Source: Piper betle
Lineage: Eukaryota > Streptophyta > Magnoliopsida > Piperales > Piperaceae
DNA: 64,000 nucleotides
Reading direction: 5' to 3'
NCBI GenBank assembly: GCA_033002965.1
Contig: JAURVB010001915.1
Location: 1-64,000, forward strand
How positions within the stretch are numbered: position 1 is the first letter of the stretch; each line of letters begins with the position of its first letter. The translations under genes and the position numbers were made by a program. Of this stretch, positions 12,210-25,599 are shown piece after piece. The notes under the pieces were generated by a model. The model saw only the letters and a list, made by a program, of their open reading frames with translations, searched no databases and was not told where the DNA came from.

Positions 12210-15200
12210 TGTAACACCTTGATTTCGGTTCACCTAAGAACCGAATCAGAAATGTTACGATCAAGTTATATCTAAAGTTGTTGGTCAGTAAGACTCGATT
12301 GATAAAATAGATCAAAATAACCCACTTGGCATCATAAAATATAAGTAAAAGTAAGAAAGAAAATAATTGCGTTGAGCTCAAGTGTGTAGCATTTATTTGT
12401 CCTCCCACCAAAGTTGACTCAGGAGTGCAAGACATACATATATAATATTCAAAACATCAATAACGAGTGTTACAGGTCTGAAAAATAACTAGTATAAACT
12501 AGTAAATAGGTATTCTATTACCCACAAAAACTTAGGAAACTTTAGAATTGCCTCATACTGGGCAATAAACAAACATACTTAAATAAGTGTTGATGTGCAT
12601 GCACGTCTAATATTCATATTCATACATACAATGCTTATGCCCTCACATCTTCCACATTATGTCTGCCACGATACTCGAGCGGCAAAAAACTGTTAAGTTA
12701 GTGCCACAAATTCCAAAAATATGCTACGTTGTGTAGTACCCTCATACTCCGCACTACCTCAAGGTTTGAAGGAGTACTAGTGTAGTCCATACATATCTCT
12801 ATACCGTTCACTCTCTTACTTGTGAAATCCGTAAAAATATGTGTACTAATATAATAGGTGAAAGGAAGAGGCTTGTATCATATATTTCTAGAGCTTTAGC
12901 TTAAAAACCAACAAGGGGTCTCATCTATATAGTTTTATTAAACATGTGTAAAAGACGCGACTAAATGGCCTAACATCGAAGGGATCTAATAAAACGTTAT
13001 CGATGTCGTCCTACGTTTAAAACATGATTAAACTCAACATGCGGGGAATCAAGCAAGTAAGTAAAGGGAGAATCCTATAGACTTATGGTCCAAGCTTTAA
13101 GCGCATCGACACATCTGCGGCAAGCTCAAACTTCGTAACCTATATCAAAACTAATTGCTAAGTAAAATACCAATGTCTCTATTTAATGCATGCTCGTGGT
13201 GTGTGCTCATATCATTAATACATCATTATAAACAAAATAGTGCTAGCAAACCTATAACTAAACACATTGTATGCAAATCAAGATATAATAATAATAAAAT
13301 AAATTACAAAAGAAATGCACTCATAGATAATTAGATAAATAATAAATACATAAAATAAATAATACTCTAATCATAAAATAATAATAATATAATTATACAA
13401 TATAAATATACGGGTAAACATGAGTAAATATCAACATACACTCGTGTTAGTAACATGTAAATAAAAAGATAAATATATAATAATTCAATAAATAAATAAA
13501 TATTTAACACTCATTAATCATAAATATTAATAATATCATAGTTATACAATACAAAAATACATAGTTATATACAAATAAATAACAACATACACACGAACTG
13601 ACAAATACATAAATAAATAAATAAATAAATTATATATATATATATATATATAATTTAGTAAACATAAATAAGACTAATATTAATAAGTAAATATTTCATT
13701 AATAATAATAAGTAATCATATAAACATGCATTGTAATCAATAAATACATGAATAATAAGAAATGCATAATAATAAATAAATAAATAATAATAATAATAAT
13801 AATAATACTATGCAAACATGCTAAATCATGCACATATCTATCTAAACTAATAGGGTTTCTCGAATTACTGAAAATGATGCATGAAAGGATGAAAATGATC
13901 AGAAAATAGCTGAACCGAACCAAGTTGGGCCGAGTCAACTTGGTCTAGGTTAAATACACTACTGGGCTAGGTCGGTGGGGTTGGTTTGGATTGACGGACA
14001 CAAACACGGGCTTGGACTGGCAAACTTAGGCATGATTAGGTGGACGTGAACATAGGTATGCTATCGTGAATGCGAATGCAGGTAGGCAGACTCAAACGCA
14101 GGCAAACGGGTCGAACGCGGTGGCAGTGGCGCCCATCGTTGGAAATCAGCGACTACGGCGTGGCGGAGACTGGCGCTGGTTGCAGTTGACAGAGGGAAGG
14201 ATGGGGGATGTGATGGTTGTGGGGATCGCCAAGGTCTAGCCATCAGCTGGCTAGAAAATGATCAAAAAGGGGCGGTATTGCCGCATGGTGCGGCGACGTC
14301 ACCTATGGTAATTGTGGCCATGGCAATGGTCGTGGGTGGTCTCAAAAGATTGAATGTCAGCAGTGTTTGACAAGTGACTAGCCAGAAAACTATAGGAAAC
14401 ATCAAAAATGCCACCGAGCAAGTGCGAGTCAATGACGGTGATTGTGTCCATGAGGGTCGGTGTCAGTCTCAAACAGAAGATCTCGACAAGGGAAGCTATC
14501 GGGGTAGTCGACTTCGCCGAAGGACAGTTGCTAGTACTGGAAAATGGCCAAAAAGGTGGTGGTAGTAGTGGTGATGAACAATGTAAAAACTAGGTCACAT
14601 GCGGCGAGTGCCGCGGTGTCGAAGGGGACGGTGGGCACGGACCGATAGCCAGTCGCAAGGTGGTCGCAGTTGAACGAATCTAGTGGCTGGAGGAAGGCCA
14701 AGTCTTGCCAGCGGTGCACCAAAGTGGTCATGGCGCTAGGTGAAAATCAAATAAAATCGTGCGAAAGTCACTGAAAATCAAATTGAGAATGCTAGGGCTA
14801 ACGTGGATGACTCAGATCTTGCCATGTGGCACAATTAGAATGTCCGACAACTCATGGTCTAGTAAGACCCACCTATAGGTATATGCAATATACATATAGA
14901 CGGAAAGCTTGGATTGAGACCATCCTAAGTCGAAACTGGCTCAAGGCCCAAATGTAACTCTATAGGCAGAAATCAAGGCTAGAGGCTAAATGGGCCTCCA
15001 AACTCTGAACTCAATTGGGTAAAAATCTGTGACTCAATTGCAGGGCCCACAGGAGCAATCTGGTAGTCTGAAATTCCTAAAATGCATGCAAATAAGATAC
15101 CCTAAAAATTCCAAATAGATACTAAATATTGCAACGACCTAATATAAGCCTAAAACTCTGGCTAACTCATACAAATCATATGTTTTACCTCGTGTACACA

Positions 15201-15390
15201 CTGAAGACTCATGCTCTAATCATCTGCTTGTCGGGCATACTTAGCCATTATAACATGCTCATACGGCCATCTGGGCTCATACTCATGGTTTGAAACTGGT
15301 CTAGCTTGAGCTCGCTCAAACCGACTCGAAACTGACCCGAACTGGGCAAACTACAAGTGGGTAAAACCCTAACCCGAAGCTGGGTTTTAT
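12210..15390 (+). mobile_element. Family-1 LTR, copy C (about 3.2 kb)
   Basis: The copy starts TGTAACACC at 12210 and ends GCTGGGTTTTATA near 15390 (other copies end TTTTACA). It is colinear with copy A, with the same CACCTAAGAACC opening, the CTCATATCATTAATACATC block near 13206, a TA tract (13631-13652) and AAT/AATAA runs (to 13807). The GC-rich middle (about 13910-14750) is much longer than in A or B, so this block varies between copies. Short frames in the block are spurious. Confidence 0.7.
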
Positions 15391-17941
15391 AACCTCTGCT
15401 TCTTATAAAAACCCCAACCTCAGAATTTCACATAGAAATCGCAATCAAAGGACTCTACTGAAGATATCATTTTCTTGGCAAACTAGTAGCTCTCCCTCAG
15501 AAGCTAGCTGCACACAGCCCAAATGGACCAACATGAAGCCAGAACTCTGAACACTAACAAAGCTCACTAGCTCCTTAATAATCTGGTTGGACAGACTGTA
15601 CGTCATTGAATCATCTGGTGAAAGATGTCATACATGCTAGAATCATCTAACTAGACTGACCATACATGTTGGAATCATCTGGCGAAACATGTCATACATG
15701 TTGTAGTGATGTGAGGATTTTTGTTTGAGTCACAATGGGGTAATGAAACTCTGTAAAGGATACTAGGTGGCTCAAACATATGGGTAGGTCCATTGACATG
15801 TCTCTAAGATCATCATGATTGGACTCCGGTATAGGTGGTTAGCCTATGGAACAACCAATCAATGACAAGCCTAAGAGATGGTTTTGAAGTGCCACTAGTT
15901 CAATCAACTAATAGTAGGCATGTGTTTCTCGATACCGTACTAGTCACGTACCTCTAAATGAATGGGGTTTAAACGACCCAAAGAGTCATTATCTCTGCTC
16001 GAATCTACTAGGAGTCTTAGTGAGGTTTTGACACATGTCTCATCCGTTCTTCAGTGTTGTGTGAGATGTCGTCCTGTACCAATTTGTAGCACTAATCTTA
16101 ACTCACATGACTACTACCGTTGTGGTTGACTCTCAAGCAAGGCTATTAGTCGAGATGAAAGCACACTGGTGTCTTTCTAACTAGTTAGCGTGATCCAATC
16201 TAACTGAAGTCCCTGTCTATGTTGCTCCCAAGCTTGGGTGAAGTTGTCTCCTCCAGACTGGTTTGTCATCGGCTACATGCACTTTAAGTCCTAAATAGTA
16301 CCACAAAGGTATCTCCTATACTCGGGGTAAAGGCTAAATCCTATGTCTCAGGGTAAGAACCTAATCGTGCTGGTGAAGCACAAGGAAAACATGGCCTCCC
16401 TCACTGAATCCATCATCTATGCCAAAATTAATGCGAGTCAAACATCTCTCTCTGGCTGGGCCAAACTCTAAATGAGATAATTTCATATCCGATCATTTGC
16501 TAACCATCTAATCTGTGTAACCCTAGCTGTGGGTCACATGTATGCTGTCATGCTGATTGAACAATCTGACCACAGTGGTCATCCCATCTGGATATCATAC
16601 TATCATGTTCTATAACTCTGTCCATATAAATCCCTAAAAGACTTGCTAACACTGTCTGGTCAAGGCGATATACATCTAACTTATAAGACTATCACTAACA
16701 CTATCTTGCAATATACATCTAACCTAAGGATGTCGGGTTAAGGCGATGGTATGCAAGATGGATGGTGAAGTTAATCATGTGCCATCACATCCAAATAATT
16801 CTAGTGCACCTAACATTTCTCTACTCGAATGATGTTACCCGTAGCTATATCTTGTCCTCAAGCTCTAACCCAACTCTGCTCTCAATGCTGTGACATGCGA
16901 TCTCTTTGCAAAGCTAAGAACATCCTCAAGTAGTTGTCCTCTTGTAAGGTGAGGTAACTACTTGCCATTTACTTTCATTATAACTACTCACTCGGACGGT
17001 GGTAGTGCAACACAGACGGTGGTAGTGCATCACAGTTGGTGGTTGGGTAACATAGATGATGGTAGTGTTATTCGGTCAGTGGCAGTGCATCAATGTCAGT
17101 GGTTGGGCAACTCGGATGGTGGTTTTGCATCACAAACGATGATTGTGCTACTCGGATAGTGGTTGTGCAACTTCGGGCGACAGCTGTGCTACTTGAACAG
17201 CTATTGTGCTATCCAGATGCTGAAGCCTCATCTTGATCATGTACGTCGTGAACCCATTACTATCTCTAGCATGCTTAGCTCCATGTGTCTATCTCCCCAG
17301 AGTTAGCTGCTATCAACTCGGCTTAGGTTATCCAACCATGTGTGTCTGATCTAGAGAGGTCTGGATCATAGTGGTGACACATACGATAGAAAAATAATGT
17401 TAAGCCCACACTGGTCTTCTGGAATCTAGAGTAATTATTCCTATAAGCACTGATTGGTTCTTAATAGCAATAAGTGATCTGGCCTTGGCAAATCGAGGGA
17501 AATCTTGTCAACTGCTAAATTTGTGCTCAAATGTAATCTTACTCATTCTCAGTGTGCTCCTGCCTCCATCTATTGTAGAGTAGCTAACCATACTATTAGG
17601 ATAGACATACACTAGTGGAAGAGGGGGAGGTGGTGAAGTATCCATGGAACTGAACTATAGATCCACCTCACTACTCATCCTTATGCACTGTTATCTCCTC
17701 GAAGTGGTCTATCCAAGTCATCTGCCCAAACTCTCTTTTGTGCTCCAAGTGTTACTAAGTGCTTAAGTGGATCACCTGGCATAGTCACATCCTCCATCTA
17801 CAAGGATCTAGTTTGAAGGTCTATGTTCCCCAATGTAGACCCCGAACTAATGGATCTGTTTAAGGCACAAAATGCTCCAACTCATGTGCCAACTAACTTT
17901 GCTAGTGTCTCCATGCTTCAACTCCCTGTATGTGCCATGTT
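15391..17941 (+). pseudogene. Decayed retrotransposon internal region (possible gypsy RNase H trace)
   Basis: The segment sits between a family-1 LTR (ending about 15390) and a second family-1 3' end (17942-18131). Around 16520-16620 one frame reads AVMLIEQSDHSGHPIWISYY before a stop. This resembles the part of Ty3/gypsy RNase H that usually reads GAVL..., then HPIYY. No other conserved block survives, stops are frequent, and no tRNA primer site is seen after the LTR. The reading is an inference from position plus one short motif; the segment could be another repeat type. Confidence 0.3.
16991..17210 (+). repeat. Degenerate 20-bp minisatellite, 11 units
   Basis: Eleven consecutive units keep an almost exact 20-bp register. 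Examples are CTCGGACGGTGGTAGTGCAA (16991), CACAGACGGTGGTAGTGCAT (17011) and CTCGGATAGTGGTTGTGCAA (17151). Units beginning CTCGG or TTCGG tend to alternate with units beginning CA, suggesting a 40-bp higher-order unit. The last two units are the most diverged and one base out of register. Confidence 0.85.
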
Positions 17942-18131
17942 TGATAACTCCGTCTTTGATCATCTATATGTCAGGCATACTCAGCCACTACACCATGCTC
18001 ATACGGCTATCTAGGCCCATACTCATGGTTTGAAAATTTGTCTGGCTCGAGTTTGCTCTAATAGACTCGAAACTAACCCGAATTGGGAAACTACAAGCGA
18101 GTAAAACCCTAACCGAAGTTGGGTTTTACAT
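17942..18131 (+). mobile_element. 3' end of a family-1 LTR (about 190 bp)
   Basis: This piece matches the last 190 bases of copy C in order: GGCATACT, a block with CATGCTCATACGG, ACTCATGGTTTGAAA, ACTCGAAACT, then GTTGGGTTTTACA ending at 18131. The rest of the LTR is missing or unrecognisable to the left. Confidence 0.65.
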
Positions 18132-20984
18132 AGAGACTCAAGCCCAAAACTTGGACTTCACATGGATTCTTATAGCTGTATGAATCATATACTCTTCCAA
18201 TCCATGTTACTTCGGAACAAAAAACATGGCTACAACCAAATACGAATACCATACCTCATTATGCTCCAAATCATCAGTTTCAAGACTGAGGCTTAAGCAA
18301 ACTTGAGCAAAAGATCATTAGTTAATAGCCCGAAAGTGATTCCCTGCATGAAAGTTAGTTAAATAAAAATAAAATAGCACTCAACACACATCAAGCTGAT
18401 CAAATCTTAAACCATCACTTAAATATATTGCATTTCATAGTTCCAAACCCACTAAGGGGATCATATAAAACTTGAATTACATTTTCCCATTGATACATAT
18501 CCAAAACACATCTTAAAGCAACTAAGACATAAACAAGCAGCTAGTACCCCCATCGAGAGCTAGTCAATTCGTATATCCAACACAAAGGAAAACAAACATA
18601 CATATATATAAGAAAATTGTCAGTAATCAAACTACTATTTTGAAAATAACTAATAGAAATATCAAACTTGCTGATTGGTACCCTAGTACCCACAAGGATA
18701 ATCTCTAATATCAAGTATATGTTCGGAGTCAATCAACAACTACATATCATAATCATAACATATTAAGCCAAAACACTCAACAAAACTATGTGCAAGCACT
18801 AAAAATTCAACGACAGCATGCACCATATCATAATCATAAACATATGTATGAACTGAAATCTAGTCGACAATAACATGCCATACCATCCTTGTGATACAGC
18901 TATTATAAAACAAATAGACTAGCCCATTTTAACTTAATCTACAATCATTTATGTAAAAACCCAGGCTGTCCACCGGAGGGTTTCAATTATTACCTAAATC
19001 GGATTAGTAGGGTCCGACCCTTCTTACAGTAGTTCGTATATGATATGTTAGCCTTCTTCGGCGTTTGGTATGCCTGTGTAGATGCGACAAGCCCGAATTT
19101 TTAATTTTAGTCCAATTTAATCGTGTATAGTTAGATGTTAGACCGTGTCCCTTGCGTGTCTTTTGTGTGCTTGCCATATGTTTGATAACCTTCTAGGCAC
19201 CTATACCTCTATGACATCACCAAGCCAACTCATACATCTTTTAAGTATGGTACCCATACCAATGGCATCACCAAACCAAACACCTTCTTCTATAAAATCA
19301 ACCCATTCCCCACATTTTCACTATTTCTCCTTCCCTCCCCACCTCCAACCACTTTTCTACTCTCTATGGCCTTCTTCTTCCTCCTTGGAGCTCCAAGCAA
19401 CCCCCTCCACGTTCCTAGCATCCTTGGGTGGCAGGCTTTGAGGTTGGATGCCTCAAAAGACACCCCTTGGTCTTCACTCATTAGCATCAAGTTTGGGCTG
19501 CCCCTATTTCTAGTTGTTTGATGCATATTTCTTGTATGATTTCACGAATTTATTTTTAGAACATTTTTAACATGTATATCTGAATGTTAGGAGAATTTTG
19601 AGTACCCATTTATCATATTTAGCCAAATAAATAAATAGATATGATTTTTATAATGCATGTATATCACTGATATGCACTGTTTCAGTATAAAAATCATATC
19701 TTGCAATTCTGATGTTGCATTTACACAATTATTATTTTATTACACTCACAACATGTAGATCTATAACTTTTAAGTTGTGGTGTTTTACCTGTCATGCCCT
19801 AGAATTTGCATGTATGAGGGTAAAAAGTGAGGAAAGGTGGCGACTTGGACCGTTATAGTGATATAAACGCTCTTTCTCCAATTTTTACTCTCTGACCTTG
19901 TAGGATCTGTTGATGTACAACATGCCATATTTTTCATGGTAATTTTATGAGTTCTTGGTAAAATTTTAATCCTAATATAACCACTAAATAATCATGAACA
20001 TAACCCATAAGTACGCCTTGTATTTCCTATGTATTTATGACTATGAGCATGATATGTGATTGTATGGTATTTTTAGCCACGAATTTTAAACTAATAAAAT
20101 CTTGTAAAATTATATGATACTGTACTAATTGTCTACTTGAAAATATGTAAATTTTGGGAATGGTTAAAAATCATCTAGGTATGTTTTAGAGGTGTTTACC
20201 GGGATAGTGTGAAGATGTTGGATGAAAATCCTAGTTTTTCACTCCAGTTGTAAATTAACTTAAAATAGATTAATGATGTTGGATTTTAGTAAAAGTTGGT
20301 CACACACCTTATAACTATGTCTCAGTAGAACCATGACCAATTTTGGGACCATTTGGGTAGGTTCCAAATTTTATTTGTAAATTTCAAATTTGTTAGGGTC
20401 CAGATAGCTTCAAGAAACTACCCATCCAATGACCCAAATTGTAAAATCCACTTAGGCCTATTTATACAGTAAATTTAGCCTAGCTCTTACTGGGTTCAAG
20501 CTCAGTGTGTTAGCTAACTAGGACCACTGACCCAAGCCCATTTGGAGTCTTCTAGCCCATGAACCAATAGTTACAAAATTAGTGTGCATAGCCCAGGAAC
20601 ACTGTTCCAACACCTTAGCACCGAGTTTAATGGGCTTTGTGTCCCCTTGATTGGCCCATGGATCTAGCCATGGTGGAATTTACCTATGAACCTTAGAGTG
20701 TAAGGGACAACCCATCCAAATTTTATCCCATTTAGACATTGTTAGGCTCAGTCCAAAAAATCGTCTAGTAAGCCTATTCGATTAAAAACCCTAGAATTGA
20801 TTAAAACCTACTAAGTGAACATGAAACTAAAACCTTAATTAATTTACCTAAAAAGTTTTAATACTTTACTTAGGACCTAATTAAGATAATTAAGTGATTT
20901 TAAGTGTTGAGCCCGATTCTTATTCGGTTCCATCTCAATGTTAGGTATTGCGGGTAAGCTCACTGACTAGAATACGAAGCTCTA
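18132..20984 (+). other. Intergenic DNA, possible further LTR (about 18953-19790)
   Basis: No gene is supported. TGTAAAAACCCAGGC near 18953 looks like an LTR start. A TATA-like CTATAAAATC near 19291 followed by a C/T-rich leader resembles the promoter part of an LTR. The 98-codon frame at 19145-19441 crosses that TATA box and is not credible as a gene. Another LTR-like start, TGTCATGCCC, is near 19788. Beyond that, nothing is recognised to 20984. Confidence 0.3.
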
Positions 20985-21340
20985 CTCATCCAAGTCTGTA
21001 GGACTCTCCTTTGCTTGATCTTTGCTTGAGTCCATACATGTTGATTTTAACCATTTTTTAAACATAGGATGATATCGATAGTGTTTTATCAAATCCCTCT
21101 AATGTCGGGCCATTTAGCTGTGTTTTCTATACATGTTTAACAAAACTACAAGGATGAGACCCCTTATTGGTTTTCAACCTGAAGCTCTAGGAAATATATA
21201 ATACAAGCCTCTTCCCTAAACCTATTATATACATACGCATTTTTTTAAGGATTTCACGAATAAGAGAGTGAGTGGTATAGAAATATGTATAAATCGCACT
21301 AGTACTCTTTCACACCCTGAGGTAGTGAGATGTATGGATC
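20985..21340 (-). mobile_element. Inverted fragment of a family-1 LTR
   Basis: The reverse complement matches copy A around 2290-2650: TACCTCAGGGTGTGA, then CTCACTCTCTTATTC, ATAATAGGTTTAGG, GATCAAGCAAAGG and GAGAGTCCTAC. Only the middle of the LTR is present, with no terminal bases at either side. Confidence 0.65.
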
Positions 21341-21949
21341 GCACTAATATCAATAGCATCATCAAGATATTAGCCGTCAGTTAATGATTCTGTTCCTCGC
21401 CTAAGGGAGATGCCCAAAACCATATTTTGTTGAAAACTACATTAAAACTTAGTTGCTAAGTCTTTGTTATGTACTTTGACAATAACAATTAGTGAAGCCT
21501 TGTGCCCCACAACATACGATAAAACATTAATACTTAACATAACATGATAACATGTTAAAAACATAAAACATTCTCTTAATCCGTCTAATTACATATAAAC
21601 CTAGAGAATTTTAAAGCTCCCCAAATACAAATAAGCAAGTACCTAGACTGTGACCTTATCTATGTTTAACGTCGCTTGATGGTCCTCCTAGACTTAACAA
21701 GAATATACGACTATATTAATGTTCGGTCTAGCTTACCAATGCCTACATGATATGACGTGACATGTCATAGACATTATACTCATAGAACATGCAAACAACA
21801 CATATGACCTACATACTATATCATAAAAGCATCATACAATGTTTAACTATTCATAAACATATCAAATAAAGCATGAAAAAAACCCCAAACTTGATATACA
21901 TAACTATAGGGATACTCTTCCAAACCCTCAGAAATTGAATAGGTAGAAA
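21341..21949. other. AT-rich spacer, nothing recognised
   Basis: About 600 AT-rich bases lie between two LTR fragments. No open frame of note, terminal repeat or RNA structure is visible. Confidence 0.35.
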
Positions 21950-23647
21950 CTAGAAATCATGACGGTTGTAGCGCAAAAGAATCACTTGAATCTGAGTTAT
22001 ACAGCAAAAGTTATGATCATTTTAAGATACGCGCCTAGATTAGAAAAATTTGGGTTTATGGTTGGCGCCACAAGGTAATGTAGCGGTGTTCAAATTCACC
22101 ATTGTGACACTCATATTCTCTGTGTTTAAGCACCATGACACTCAACTGCAATGCCGTAGCTTGTTTTCTTGCATCTCCTTCAACTCTTATCTGATTTTAG
22201 TGAAATAAAGTTTTGGTTTTCAAGTTTTCTAAGCACTAAATCATGGGTATATCAGGTTTTTAATCCATTATAACTTATCCTACTTTATCATAGTTTTTCT
22301 TAGGTTAATAAACAACATACAATCCATAACTTGTTTTTAATCATGTAACAATTCATGCAAACAATCCTAATTCGTTGTTCTATCTTATGAATTGTTTAAT
22401 TATCATGTGAACCTCTTGTCTAAACATCAAAACATGACATCAAAGTCAATTATAGATTGAGTTCTTATTTATTAACAACAATTCTATGCTATTCTTTCAT
22501 GAAACTTAAATAAAAGCATACACTTGCATGCATTCATTCATAATTTGATCCAACAATCAATAAAACTTGACAATTCATGGTATGCATGCATGAACTCCAT
22601 AAAATTAACATCTAGGTTTCAATTACTACCGTTCACGTCGTTGAATTCTCCTAAAATACAAGCCTTAGTGCTCATTTCTTAAAAACTATGGAGAACACGA
22701 TCCAATCTCGCCAAATCTTGAAGAAGGAAGAGTTGGAACATGTTTTCTCCACAAAGGAACCAAGGAAGAGGGGAGGGAAGGAGTTGGACATTGCAGCCAA
22801 GTAGAGGGAGCAGGAAATTGACGTTGAATAAGGAGGAAGCCCCTCTCATCTCTTTTATATACCCCCTTACCAATGTTAGATCTAATTACCCATTTCCTTA
22901 CATGTGTAGAAGAAAATTACGAAGGAGCTTCTACCCGTCTACTTAAACCATTGACCGTCTATAAGTAGCTAACACTCGCAATGAATTATACACAATCTAG
23001 AATATCTTATCTTTGACGAACATAGACAGTGTCTTTGACCGAAATTGATCCCAATGTATAATTTAAATACAAGATCACATTAAACAAGTTTGGGTCCACT
23101 TAGATTAACCTACTCGTTAATATTGAGTATTTAGCCTTGTGTTAATTCTTATTTTATCTTAACAGACACCTTGTTAGTGATATAAATTTGGTTCACATGG
23201 GACTGTGTCCAACTCATTCACCATAGCTTTTCCATTTTGTCCATTTACTTATTAACTTGTTTTATTATTTAGACTAATCAAACATTTGTGAACAGATTCT
23301 TTAACAACTAGTTTTCATTAAGAAAGTATATTCTTTCTATCATATAATCTTTGTATTTCTAATGGACCTTGAGTTTGGTCAAGACTGTTTGTTTAAAAGA
23401 AACATTTTATCCATGTACCACGCTTTAGATTTTTTTGGTTTATCCATCGCCTTATAAAACTCATAACTCTCACTATAAAACTTTGATTGATGCGATTCTT
23501 ATTTTGTTGGATTCCTTAGAGAGTATAGTTTCATTCCTTCAATTTTGAGAATTTTTGGGGTCGTAATATTGGAGCTATGAATGTTTTGAAAGTGACGTAC
23601 TCAATCTATCCAGATTTCAAAACTTAGGATTTTTGTCGGGCATTACA
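21950..23647 (-). mobile_element. Family-2 LTR, minus strand, copy 2
   Basis: The right edge on the minus strand reads TGTAATGCCCGACAAAAATC, an LTR-type start at 23647. The core at 22660-22980 matches copy 1 (10707-11010). A minus-strand TATATAAAAG at 22853-22862 is a good TATA box for an LTR promoter and fixes the orientation. The left boundary is approximate, and no gag or pol follows. Confidence 0.5.
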
Positions 23648-25599
23648 CCCGTGCCTAATATGTATGTATATGGTTTGTTTGCATTGTTTAAGTGATGTTG
23701 AGAATTATGTATAACATGTGCACCATGTGCTCCCCAAACCTTGGGCAGTGTGAAAGAGAAGGGTATCATTGAAAACAATGCATATTCGAATGTGGGGAAA
23801 GATAACCATAAGGTTGATTCCTGAGTTGGCTTGCCATTAGAGCATGATGAATGAGAAGTATAGAGGATCAGTATGAACTTTTATGTATGTATCTTGTTAT
23901 GACTCTGCCGATGGATAATTCTGACACCTATGTTATGTTATGTATGTTTTGAGGGCTTCTTGAACAACCAATTGAACGACTTCTCATTTTTGGCCTTTAT
24001 GAGATATTTAGTTAAAATGTGTTTGATAAAATTCCATAGGTATTCTGATACTCATTTCTTAGATTTGATCTTTTTCCTTATTAGTTATTTTGGGACCGGT
24101 GATCATTCAATTTTGACGTATTTTTGTATTATATGTGTGGGTAAATATCCTTGGCATTTGCCTAGATAGATGTCTGAATCAGATATGTTTTATATGGCAT
24201 TGGCATGTGCTTTTTGTTTGCGGTTGTGTTTTGGTGGATGACTATTTTATATTTGATGTGTATGTTATGTACTTTGGATTTGAGTGATGATACGAACCAT
24301 GTATGGAGTTAGACTCCAATTTTTTTGGGTGGTGCTATGAGATGGAGATATTTTGGAAATGTTTTGTCTCAGTAACTTTGTTTGCATGTGGAATATTTTG
24401 GAGGTATGTAGGTCTAACGAAGTTGTGAAGGTTTCTCCAAACCCCCAAGTCTTGGAACGTGATGAGTAAACTATCTAGGTTAACCCCTAATGGTTTGTTA
24501 CATTATACCAAATTGTGAAATTTCTCCAACATCCTATTTATAAGGGAAACTTTATTGGATTTTTTATAGAAATATTAGTTTTTTTTTTGTAAATGAGAAT
24601 TTTCTAACATAGGATTCCCTCTTTGGTGTGTGTGGGTTTTTTTTCATGTCTTTGTGTTAATTATTTAACCTTTAGCCTTAACCATCTCGAACGAGTTTTG
24701 ATTCTCATGACATATTTTATGTTTAAGGTAGTTGTCTACTTTCAATATAAAATAATATTTAAGTAATTCCTTATTCTGGTCTAGTCTGGTGAATCGGATT
24801 GGGGTATTACAAATGCATTATTTAATGATTGCCTATGATAATTTTTCATAAAATCATAAAATTATTAATTATATTTAATTTTACTATTAAAGAGCATAAA
24901 TGATGATATATTTTTATGTATTTGTACATACAACTAATATCATATCAAATTAATACAAATGCATGCAAAACTCCATAAAAAATGCAAGCTATTATTCCAC
25001 ATATATTCATCATGAATTTACGAAATTAATAGAAAGCCCTGCATACAAAGATAATTCATGCAAAAAGTAAATCTTTTCATTCACAAACACATGTACACCA
25101 AATTCAAACTTTGTAAATTCGTTGAATATCACCACCTTCTATGAAAATATAGGGAATCTACAATGACATGATGGAGAAATAATCGTGAAGAAGACAAAAC
25201 ATACCTAAACGAGTCCTTTCTCCTCCCCAACGTGTTACCTCCAAAACAAGAGAATTTAGAGAGAGAATCAGCACCTCTCTCTCTCTAGATTTTATAGGTG
25301 ATGAAACCCCCCTTTGCTGGGGTATTTTGAGAATTCTACCATATTAATTATTAAATCATAATTATGTGTTTATTCTCTAATCAATATTCAATATTAACCC
25401 AATATAATTCTTATTTAATTATTTACTAGGTCTAACCCAATTAATTTATTTAATCAAATTAATAATTAAATAAAAGAAATTGATCCGACCTACGATTTAA
25501 CAATTGCTACTCAACTTTTTGTGAGCATCATTCACAAAAAATTAAACATGACCTGCCAGCCGACTACCCCAGGCAATTCAATAGTTAATTTTAAAAGAG
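23648..25599. other. Repeat-derived intergenic DNA with another LTR-type edge at about 24800
   Basis: Around 24797-24811 the minus strand reads TGTAATACCCCAATCCGATT, again an LTR-like start. Positions 25258-25330 carry a CTCTCT run followed by ACCCCCC, as in the family-2 core. The frame at 23930-24169 (79 codons) is not recognised. No gene is supported. Confidence 0.3.

Noticed and set aside
16991..17210. CRISPR-like array
   Set aside because: Units are contiguous and degenerate with no spacers, and the DNA is plant nuclear.
19145..19441. 98-codon Ser/Pro-rich frame as a small secreted protein
   Set aside because: It spans a TATA-like box and C/T-rich leader typical of an LTR promoter, and no real signal peptide arrangement is seen.
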